Assembly: GCA_905198865.1 (NCBI GenBank)
Contig: CAJKEB010000014.1
Location: 1-38,491, forward strand
Reading direction: 5' to 3'
Source of the DNA: an uncultured Eubacteriales bacterium
GTDB taxonomy: Bacteria; Bacillota; Clostridia; Monoglobales; Monoglobaceae
Length of the DNA stretch: 38,491 bases
This document shows, piece by piece, positions 32,195-38,491 of this stretch (positions within the stretch are counted from its first letter, which is position 1; each line of letters starts with the position of its first letter). The position numbers and the translations under genes are program-made. The notes below the pieces were generated by a model. The model was not told where the DNA came from. It saw only the letters and a program-made list of their open reading frames with translations, and ran no database searches.

Positions 32195-33175
32195 CTATTC
32201 AACATAGTTGAGTATCTTCTTCATTCTGTGATTTACACCCGACTTTGTAAGCGGCGGATTTAACAAACCACCGAGCTCACTCAGGCTCAGATCCTTATTT
32301 TTGAGTCTGAGCAGCGCAATTTCGCGAAGCTCATCAGGCAGACTGTCAAGTCCGATAAGCTTATCTATCTTCTGAATAGCCTGTATCTGCTCGACAGACG
32401 CATTTATCGTCTTAATCAAATTCGAGGTCTCACTGTTTGCCGTTCGGTTTAAGTCGTTTCGGATTTCCTTTTCGATTTTTATATTCAAAAGCTCCATTTG
32501 GGATTTGTACGCTCCGAGGAATGAAAGTATATCCGCAATACGATCGCTGTTTTTGATGTAGATAACATATTTATTCTTACGAGTTATCACTTTACACTCA
32601 AAATCAAGACTGCGCATAAGCTCTGCCGTTTCCTCACAAAGCTGCTTTCTCGGCGTTATAATTTCCATATTATAGTTCTTGCTTGGATCGCTTATTGTTC
32701 CCGCTCCCACGAACGCTCCGCGGACAAACGCACGCTTGCAGCACATCTTTTGCGTAATATCCCGGCTGACATGGTATTTAATACAGCCGTCAGTCTCGTC
32801 AAGAAGATTTAAATCATAAAGCAGCTGCGCAACCTTAACTGTATCTGAAATCTGCGCTGTGTATTTAACTGATTTTTCCGTATTCTGACGCACCTCGGCT
32901 TCAAGCCCAAGCATACGCGCAAGCTCAGCAAAGCATCCGACAACATCGGGGTTTTCGGTCGTTATCGTAATGCCGTCCTTTTGTATCCACTGCGTTCCGA
33001 AAAGCAAAAGTCCTGAAAACTCAGCCTTTACACAGCACATATCGTCTGCACCTGCACGAAAAATCTCTTCTTTAACCATGCGCGAGAACGACTTTGTGTC
33101 TGAATTTAATTCAGACTTAACCCCGCTCCCTGTGACAGAATCCGAGCCCTGTCTGTTATCAAGGTTATTTTCCAT
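32195..33175 (-). CDS. whiA: DNA-binding protein WhiA
   Basis: A 326-residue protein with a degenerate LAGLIDADG homing-endonuclease-like N-terminal region (about 25-230, including RAFVRGAFVGAGTISDPSKNYNMEI in part) and a C-terminal helix-turn-helix (LSLSELGGLLNPPLTKSGVNHRM). WhiA regulates sporulation in actinomycetes and affects division and chromosome segregation in Bacillus. It is the last gene of the rapZ-yvcK-whiA block, which is conserved in Firmicutes and actinobacteria. It follows yvcK by 26 bp. Confidence 0.96.
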   Translation of the reverse strand: MENNLDNRQGSDSVTGSGVKSELNSDTKSFSRMVKEEIFRAGADDMCCVKAEFSGLLLFGTQWIQKDGITITTENPDVVGCFAELARMLGLEAEVRQNTEKSVKYTAQISDTVKVAQLLYDLNLLDETDGCIKYHVSRDITQKMCCKRAFVRGAFVGAGTISDPSKNYNMEIITPRKQLCEETAELMRSLDFECKVITRKNKYVIYIKNSDRIADILSFLGAYKSQMELLNIKIEKEIRNDLNRTANSETSNLIKTINASVEQIQAIQKIDKLIGLDSLPDELREIALLRLKNKDLSLSELGGLLNPPLTKSGVNHRMKKILNYVE

Positions 33176-33201
33176 GACACTCCCCTCCGGTTCATCTCAA
33201 T

Positions 33202-34296
33202 CTATTTTCTGCCGTGGTTTCTCGGCTTATAAAGCACTACTCCCTCAGAACTTACCTCAAGACCCTGTTCATTTCTGTTTATATTTATTATATCGAGCAG
33301 GGTATCGGTTAAAACATCTGTATCGTGACGCACATGACCGTTGCGGTCAACCGAGACAAGCGGTCGTTCTATCGCCACAATATTAGTCGATGCAAATCTG
33401 GTCGGGTCATAAACTACCGGTTCCGCACCGTCGGCTTTATACTTCTCTAAAAGCTCTCCGCTTATTTCACTGCTGTTGACTATACAATAATTAATCAGTC
33501 CGTCATAAGTATGGTCAAGTATTGCAAGAGCATGGTCAAATGCAGTATAATTATCGGTTTCGCCCGGCTGGGTCATGATATTATTGATATACACAACCGG
33601 CGCCTTAGCCCGCATGATTGCGTCTTTAAGTCCGGGAATGACCAGGTTTGGAAGAACGCTTGTGTACAGGCTTCCCGGGCCAAGCGTAATCAGATCCGCA
33701 CGTTCAATTTCGTCAAGAATTTCTCTCAGCGGTTCAATCGGCATAAGCTCGTCCGTTTTGCAGCGCAGCCGCACCTTTTTTATCGGGCTGTTATGTTCCC
33801 TTACCGAAGTTCCTATACGCGACTCTCCGATAACCGTATCTCCGTTTTCAAGCGTCGCCACCAGCTCAACGTCCGACGCAGTAACGGGGAAAACCTTACC
33901 GGTGATATTAAGAACACGGCATACATTTCGCACAGCGGTAACAAAATCGCCGTCAAAAATACCCGTCATAGCGGCAAGGAACAAATTGCCAAAGCTCTGT
34001 CCGTCAAGCACGCCGCTGTCAAATCTGTAGCTCAGCAGGCTTTCCATCACAGGTTCAACCTGCGATAGTGCAAGTATGCAGTTGCGTATATCGCCGGGCG
34101 GCGGCATTTTTAAGTCCTCACGCAAAACTCCGCTCCCGCCTCCGTCATCTGCGACCGTTACAACCGCCGATATATCAGAGGTATATCTCTTTATGCCTCT
34201 GAGCATAGTCGAAAGACCGGTTCCGCCGCCGATAGACACTATCTTTGGTCTGAATCCGCCGTGACTTTTTAACTTCTCATACCTTGAACCTGACAT
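33202..34296 (-). CDS. yvcK: YvcK/CofD-like protein (gluconeogenesis factor)
   Basis: A 364-residue member of the CofD/YvcK family. It has the N-terminal nucleotide-binding SIGGGTGLSTMLRG, VTVADDGGGSGVLRED and the PPGDIRNCILALS segment. YvcK binds UDP-GlcNAc and supports growth on gluconeogenic carbon and cell-shape control. It starts 3 bp after rapZ, so translation is likely coupled. The match to the family is full length. Confidence 0.95.
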   Translation of the reverse strand: MSGSRYEKLKSHGGFRPKIVSIGGGTGLSTMLRGIKRYTSDISAVVTVADDGGGSGVLREDLKMPPPGDIRNCILALSQVEPVMESLLSYRFDSGVLDGQSFGNLFLAAMTGIFDGDFVTAVRNVCRVLNITGKVFPVTASDVELVATLENGDTVIGESRIGTSVREHNSPIKKVRLRCKTDELMPIEPLREILDEIERADLITLGPGSLYTSVLPNLVIPGLKDAIMRAKAPVVYINNIMTQPGETDNYTAFDHALAILDHTYDGLINYCIVNSSEISGELLEKYKADGAEPVVYDPTRFASTNIVAIERPLVSVDRNGHVRHDTDVLTDTLLDIININRNEQGLEVSSEGVVLYKPRNHGRK

Positions 34297-34299
34297 AGC

Positions 34300-35157
34300 T
34301 TATATTCCTTTATTTATATCTCTGTGGGTTATTGTCACATTGTGCTTGTTTTTCTTCAAAAACTTATACAGCTCCTCGGCAAGCGTTACGCTTCTGTGGT
34401 GACCGCCCGTGCAGCCAACTGCGATAACAAGCTGGTTTTTCCCCTCTTTAATATATTCGGGTATCAAAAACTCAATCATATCCGTCAGCATTTTGAGGAA
34501 TTTTTTGCTCTCCTCAAACTCCATAACATAATCGTGCACACAGGTTTCAAGCCCGGTCTTTTCTTTAAGCTCCGGAATATAAAACGGGTTCGGCAAAAAC
34601 CTGACATCAAAAACTAAGTCGCCGTCAAGCGGCAAGCCGTATTTAAACCCGAACGACATCACATTTATCATCAGACCGTCCTGCGTTCTGGTTCCGTAAA
34701 GCGCCTTTATTGATGCCTTCAGCATCGCCGCAGTCATATTGCTTGTATCAATGATATGTCCGGCTTTCGCTTTGGCTCCGCTCAGAAGCTCGCGTTCTTT
34801 TTCTATTCCGTCGATTATTCGTCCGCCGCCCGCGCTCGGGTGGAGGCGTCTTGTTTCTTTATAACGCTTAATCAGCGTTTCGTTTGACGCTTCTAAGAAC
34901 AGCACCTCGGTTTCATAACCGAGCTCTTCAAGCTCATCTATTGCCGATGAAAGCTCGCCGAACAGGTCTCCGCCCCTTATGTCGGTCACAACCGCTATTT
35001 TTTCCATTTTTTCAGAGGCGCGGTGACATATCTCCGCAAACTTCGGCATAAGCTCCGGCGGCATATTGTCAACACAGTAAAATCCTATATCCTCAAGCGC
35101 CTTAATAACCTGAGTCTTTCCCGCTCCGCTGAGTCCGGTCACAATCAATATCTTCAT
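34300..35157 (-). CDS. rapZ: RNase adapter RapZ / nucleotide-binding protein YvcJ
   Basis: A 285-residue P-loop protein with Walker A GLSGAGKTQ near residue 8-16 and the C-terminal family motif CTGGHHRSV. In E. coli RapZ controls the GlmZ/GlmY sRNA pathway for glucosamine synthesis; in Bacillus YvcJ binds nucleotides and affects competence. I place the start at 35157 because GGAGG lies just upstream; the longer frame from 35184 includes that site. Confidence 0.95.
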   Translation of the reverse strand: MKILIVTGLSGAGKTQVIKALEDIGFYCVDNMPPELMPKFAEICHRASEKMEKIAVVTDIRGGDLFGELSSAIDELEELGYETEVLFLEASNETLIKRYKETRRLHPSAGGGRIIDGIEKERELLSGAKAKAGHIIDTSNMTAAMLKASIKALYGTRTQDGLMINVMSFGFKYGLPLDGDLVFDVRFLPNPFYIPELKEKTGLETCVHDYVMEFEESKKFLKMLTDMIEFLIPEYIKEGKNQLVIAVGCTGGHHRSVTLAEELYKFLKKNKHNVTITHRDINKGI

Positions 35158-35210
35158 TATGTATATGCCTCCTTCGCCAAACAAATTTTGTTTTTATTAT
35201 GAAATTAATT

Positions 35211-36125
35211 CTATTCAAATTCACCGAGGAATTTGACCTCAGTTTCAAGATTTACATTCTTCATTGCCTTAACCGTTTCCTTTACGTGACTTATAACATC
35301 ACATACGTCCTTTGCGGTTGCGCCTCCGTTGTTTACGACAAACCCCGAATGTTTCTCCGATACGGACGCGCCTCCGGCAGTGTAGCCCTTAAGCCCGCAT
35401 TCCTCAATGAGTGCCGCCGCAAAATAACCCTCCGGTCTTTTAAACGTACTACCTGCGCTCGCCTTGTCAACCGGCTGCTTTGCAACACGTTTTGCTGTAA
35501 GCTCGTTTATTCTCATGCGTATTTCGTCAGGATTATCATGTGTAAGCTTTAATTTTGCCGAAAGAATAATTTTATCGGTGTCTGTAAAGCAGCTGCGTCT
35601 GTAAGCAAACTCACAATCCGCGCCCGAAACAGTGCAAACTCTGCCCGATTCATCAAGGTATCTGACCTCCCGGACAATATCCTTCATTTCACCGCCGTAT
35701 GCGCCTGCATTCATATACACCGCACCGCCGAGAGAACCCGGTATACCGGACGCAAACTCAAGACCTGAAAGTCCGTTTTTTGCGGCGGCCGCTGCCAGCT
35801 TCGACAAAAGAACGCCTGCCTCTGCGGTTATTATATCGCCGTCTATGCTGATTTCTCCAATTTCTTTTCCTATTTCTATAACAGCGCCCCTTATTCCTCT
35901 GTCGCCGACCAGGATATTAGAGCCGTTGCCTATTATATAATATTCGGTTTTATGCTGCTTGAAAAGCTCAATCAGAGAAATGAGCTGTTCTATACTGTCC
36001 GGCGTCAAATACAAATCAGCCGTACCGCCAACTCTGAAAGTTGTATGCCGGCTCATAGGTTCGTCTGTTCTGCAGTTCTCGTTTCCGACAATATCCGCCG
36101 CAAGTGTTATGATTGTTTTATTCAT
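35211..36125 (-). CDS. murB: UDP-N-acetylenolpyruvoylglucosamine reductase
   Basis: A 304-residue flavoenzyme that reduces enolpyruvyl-UDP-GlcNAc to UDP-MurNAc for peptidoglycan. It has the FAD-binding motifs YIIGNGSNILVGD and GLEFASGIPGSLGGAVYMNAGAYG (in part), and the catalytic serine region ASAGSTFKRPEG. The late HSGFVVNNGGATA carries the conserved acid-base neighbourhood. It fits type II MurB by length. It lies between the PHP gene (33 bp) and rapZ (53 bp). Confidence 0.97.
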   Translation of the reverse strand: MNKTIITLAADIVGNENCRTDEPMSRHTTFRVGGTADLYLTPDSIEQLISLIELFKQHKTEYYIIGNGSNILVGDRGIRGAVIEIGKEIGEISIDGDIITAEAGVLLSKLAAAAAKNGLSGLEFASGIPGSLGGAVYMNAGAYGGEMKDIVREVRYLDESGRVCTVSGADCEFAYRRSCFTDTDKIILSAKLKLTHDNPDEIRMRINELTAKRVAKQPVDKASAGSTFKRPEGYFAAALIEECGLKGYTAGGASVSEKHSGFVVNNGGATAKDVCDVISHVKETVKAMKNVNLETEVKFLGEFE

Positions 36126-36158
36126 ATAACCTCCCGATTTATCTGAAATCTGATTTAA

Positions 36159-36887
36159 CTAAATATTTTTGCCGACTGACCTAAGATACTCTAAAAACTT
36201 ATCAGGCGTTGTATTCATAATAAGCTCCTCAGGAAAGTTTATTTCCTCGAGCATAGCGACCGCCTTGTCAAAATTACCTACGTCAAACGGCGTATGTGCA
36301 TCAGAGCCCACAACGATTTTACAACCGAGTTCCATACACTTTTTCGCTATCGCCCGGCAGTTCTCACGGCTTCCCTCACGGACTGAATACGAATGATTGT
36401 TGATTTCAACGCACTTGTTATTCTCCTTCGCTGCACGAATAACGACATCAATGTCGTACGGGAAAAGCGGATTTCCGCTGTGACCCAATATATTCACATA
36501 AGGGTTTTCAATCACCTTAAGCCAAGTCCGGGTGTGGTCGGGAATATCACAGGAATCATAACACGGTCTGTGAATTGAAGCAATAACCACGTCCATCGTT
36601 TTAAGCTGCTCCGCGTCCATATCAAGATTTCCATCATTGTCCAGTATATTCGCCTCACAGCCGCAGAGCAGCCTTACTCCCTCAACGTAATCCGGAAGCT
36701 CACGCATTGTTATAAAATGCCAGATATGCGCGCTGTCAGGAATAGCCGGGGCATGATTTGTCATGCAAACCATCTGCATACCGTTAAGCTTTCCATAGTG
36801 AATATTCTCGCATAAGCTGCCAAAGGCGTGGTCACTGCAATTTGTGTGCGTATGTGTGTCAACTTGTATATTTATCTTATTACTCAT
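36159..36887 (-). CDS. PHP domain phosphoesterase (YcdX type)
   Basis: A 242-residue metal-dependent hydrolase. Metal ligands visible are DTHTHTNCSDHA near the N-terminus, TNHAPAI, the ASIHRPC segment, GHSGNP and the C-terminal VGSDAHTPFDVGN. The arrangement matches YcdX-like trinuclear-metal PHP phosphatases. The natural substrate is unknown. It is second in the hprK operon, 16 bp after hprK. Confidence 0.9.
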   Translation of the reverse strand: MSNKINIQVDTHTHTNCSDHAFGSLCENIHYGKLNGMQMVCMTNHAPAIPDSAHIWHFITMRELPDYVEGVRLLCGCEANILDNDGNLDMDAEQLKTMDVVIASIHRPCYDSCDIPDHTRTWLKVIENPYVNILGHSGNPLFPYDIDVVIRAAKENNKCVEINNHSYSVREGSRENCRAIAKKCMELGCKIVVGSDAHTPFDVGNFDKAVAMLEEINFPEELIMNTTPDKFLEYLRSVGKNI

Positions 36888-36903
36888 CTAAAAACTCCTT
36901 GCA

Positions 36904-37833
36904 TTAATTGCTGTGTTGGTTTATCTGATCGGTAATTCTGCGGTTCAGCTCCTCAGCCGCGTTGTATCCCATGCGCTTCTGACGGTTGTTCATTGCGGCA
37001 ACCTCAAAAATAACGGCAAGGTTACGTCCGGGCTTGACCGGAATTGTAAGCGACGGAATATCAAGACCCAGAATATTTGTATACTCGTCTACAAGCCCAA
37101 GTCTGTCATACTGCTTGCCCTTTTCCCATTCCTCAAGATGAATAATCATATCAATCTTTTCCGACTCTTTTACGGCACCCATACCGAAGATATTCTTAAC
37201 ATCGACAATTCCGATACCTCGGATTTCGATAAAGTGCCGGATAATATCGGGCGATGAGCCGACAAGCGACTTTGACGACACCTTCTTAATCTCCACAGCA
37301 TCATCGGCAACAAGACGATGCCCTCTCTTTATAAGCTCCACCGCCGCCTCGCTTTTTCCGACGCCGCTTTCGCCCAGGATAAGCACACCCTGACCGTAAA
37401 CCTCTACAAGGACGCCGTGACGGGTAATCCTGGGAGCAAGCTCAATATTCAGATATGCGATTAATGCGCTTGTAAACTGCGAGGTGGGCTGAGAGGTACG
37501 AAGCACCGGCGTTTCGTATTCCTCGGCAAGCTTGAGCATTTCCGCAGAAGCATTGCTGTTTCGGGTCAGAATAACAGCCGAAATATTCTTTTCAAACAAC
37601 CGCTTCAAGCTGTTGTATCTCTCCTCTGACGAAAGACCGGAGAGGTAAGTGTTCTCGACCATACCAAATATCTGAATACGGCTCGGATCAAAATAATCAA
37701 AGAACCCTGTTATTTGAAGTCCCGGTCTGTTAAGATCCGCAGTTGTTATCATAATATCCTTATCCGGATAATAAAGCTTGTCAAGCTTCATTTCGCGTAT
37801 TACCTTTTTTAAATCAACTGTAATCAATTCCAT
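36904..37833 (-). CDS. hprK: HPr kinase/phosphorylase
   Basis: A 309-residue bifunctional enzyme that phosphorylates HPr on Ser46 and reverses it, the key sensor of carbon catabolite control in Firmicutes. The N-terminal domain (about 1-130) is followed by Walker A GESGVGKSE, the VADDAVEI strand and the HprK signature EIRGIGIVDVKNIFG. The C-terminal helix region (MGYNAAEELNRRITDQI) is present. ATG 37833 is preferred over 37839 because the AGAGGAA site would touch the latter. It is the first gene of the operon. Confidence 0.97.
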   Translation of the reverse strand: MELITVDLKKVIREMKLDKLYYPDKDIMITTADLNRPGLQITGFFDYFDPSRIQIFGMVENTYLSGLSSEERYNSLKRLFEKNISAVILTRNSNASAEMLKLAEEYETPVLRTSQPTSQFTSALIAYLNIELAPRITRHGVLVEVYGQGVLILGESGVGKSEAAVELIKRGHRLVADDAVEIKKVSSKSLVGSSPDIIRHFIEIRGIGIVDVKNIFGMGAVKESEKIDMIIHLEEWEKGKQYDRLGLVDEYTNILGLDIPSLTIPVKPGRNLAVIFEVAAMNNRQKRMGYNAAEELNRRITDQINQHSN

Positions 37834-37922
37834 ATACATTTCCTCTGACTTTAAATAAATAATCTTTATATTAATTATTAAAAACTGCGGCCATTCATAT
37901 CCGCAAAAGTACTATTATAACA

Positions 37923-37951
37923 ATTATACTATTATAATCAATAATTTGCAA
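37923..37951 (-). promoter_or_regulatory. Promoter of the hprK-whiA operon
   Basis: Minus strand: TTGCAA (37951-37946), a 17-bp spacer and TATAAT (37928-37923), about 85 nt before hprK. The six genes downstream lie 3-53 bp apart with no internal terminator, so they probably form one transcript. I saw no clear CcpA cre site. Confidence 0.6.
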
Positions 37952-37994
37952 CAAAACTTTAGCGGAAAAAATAAAAATTTTTTTAAAAAAATGC

Positions 37995-38023
37995 TTGCAT
38001 TATGTAAAGCTTTCTGTTATAAT
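37995..38023 (+). promoter_or_regulatory. Promoter of rpmB
   Basis: TTGCAT (37995-38000), a 17-bp spacer and TATAAT (38018-38023), about 40 nt before the start codon. Confidence 0.65.
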
Positions 38024-38069
38024 GTTTCGAGTTGAGTTAATTTTTAGATAATTAAGGAGGTGTATATAT

Positions 38070-38258
38070 ATGGCAAAGTGCGAAATTTGCGGAAAAGGCG
38101 TAAGCTTTGGTATCAAAGTGTCTCACTCACACCGCAGAGCAAATAAGGTTTGGAAACCAAACGTTAGACGTGTCAGAGCTATTGTCGATGGTACTCCTAA
38201 GAAGGTATATGCTTGTACCAGATGCATAAGATCAGGCAAGGTAAACAGAGCCGTTTAA
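38070..38258 (+). CDS. rpmB: 50S ribosomal protein L28
   Basis: A 62-residue basic protein with the L28 pattern: MAKCEICGKGVSFG at the start, VSHSHRRANKVWKPN in the middle and CTRCIRSGKV at the end. The two CxxC pairs mark the zinc-binding variant of L28, which low-zinc responses can replace. AGGAGGTG precedes the ATG. It stands alone as usual. Confidence 0.97.
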   Translation: MAKCEICGKGVSFGIKVSHSHRRANKVWKPNVRRVRAIVDGTPKKVYACTRCIRSGKVNRAV

Positions 38259-38360
38259 TCTGTAAGCATATCGGTTTTTTCGTGACCGGCGAAGTTATGT
38301 CATTACATAGCTTTTGTAAATACGATTTTTGATTAAATTTAAATTTAATACAGAATATAA

Positions 38361-38396
38361 GGCTGTTGCAAATAATTGCAGCAGCCCTTGTTTTTA
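38361..38396 (+). terminator. Terminator after rpmB
   Basis: GGCTGTTGCAA (38361-38371) pairs with TTGCAGCAGCC (38376-38386), 11 positions with one G-U pair, followed by CTTGTTTTT. It lies about 100 bp after rpmB. Confidence 0.8.
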
Positions 38397-38452
38397 TAGT
38401 GTAAATTGTAGTTTATGTGTATAAACATTGTAAGCAAAGCTTGCAGCCGGAC

Positions 38453-38473
38453 ACCGCCCATGCAATGGGCGGT
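38453..38473. repeat. Palindrome near the window end
   Basis: ACCGCCCAT (38453-38461), loop GCA, ATGGGCGGT (38465-38473): a perfect 9-bp stem in a GC-rich patch that continues to the window edge. It shares the GCA loop and GC-rich character with the partial repeat at 1-38, so both may belong to dispersed intergenic repeats. One copy is not enough to define a family. Confidence 0.4.
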
Positions 38474-38491
38474 AATGCAAACTGCGGTAGG

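Noticed and set aside
1..38491. tRNA genes, rRNA genes, CRISPR arrays or IS transposases
   Set aside because: No cloverleaf, rRNA segment, regular spacer-repeat array or transposase motif was seen on either strand.

Overview
The window looks like a low-to-moderate GC chromosome segment of an anaerobic Gram-positive bacterium, most likely a gut member of the Clostridia (Eubacteriales). This rests on Firmicutes-type genes (hprK, whiA, yvcK, rapZ, the Fe-S type of purF, YitT), strong AGGAGG ribosome binding sites and sigma-A promoters with 17-bp spacers. Species cannot be told from the window.

Layout. (1) 1-5101: a YitT-type membrane protein on the minus strand, then purC, purF and guaA on the plus strand (purine synthesis). 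(2) 5089-13087: an 8.0-kb integrative and mobilizable element in the 3' end of guaA, bounded by an 11-bp direct repeat. It carries a repressor/excisionase/integrase switch with four operator palindromes, a MobC-like protein, a RepA-like ATPase, a MobV relaxase behind a hairpin-rich oriT candidate, and an Lsa-type ABC-F ribosome protection gene behind a leader-peptide attenuator. (3) 13088-22660: the displaced guaA 3' flank with a terminator, a degenerate copy of an element left end, then an AT-rich defence operon: a Fic protein, hsdM, hsdS, three uncharacterised genes (one HEPN-like) and hsdR, followed by a broken gene. (4) 22665-25955: a MATE exporter with a structured leader on the minus strand, and a secreted stalk plus DHHW-domain protein on the plus strand. 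(5) 26024-31007, minus strand: pnp, rpsO and a polar amino acid ABC transporter. (6) 31201-32131: two small plus-strand genes. (7) 32195-37833, minus strand: the envelope/carbon-control operon hprK, PHP phosphoesterase, murB, rapZ, yvcK, whiA. (8) 37995-38396: rpmB.

How it works together. guaA appears to be a landing site used more than once. The mobile element regenerates the guaA end on insertion and swaps only the stop codon context (TAA to TGA). The neighbouring defence block has left-end sequences related to that element, which suggests accretion of an older island that lost its integrase. The least described content is the two-gene HEPN-like pair and the 128-residue protein lodged between hsdS and hsdR. 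Three leader regions (ABC-F, MATE, DHHW) show signs of RNA-based control. No tRNA, rRNA, CRISPR array or transposase was found.
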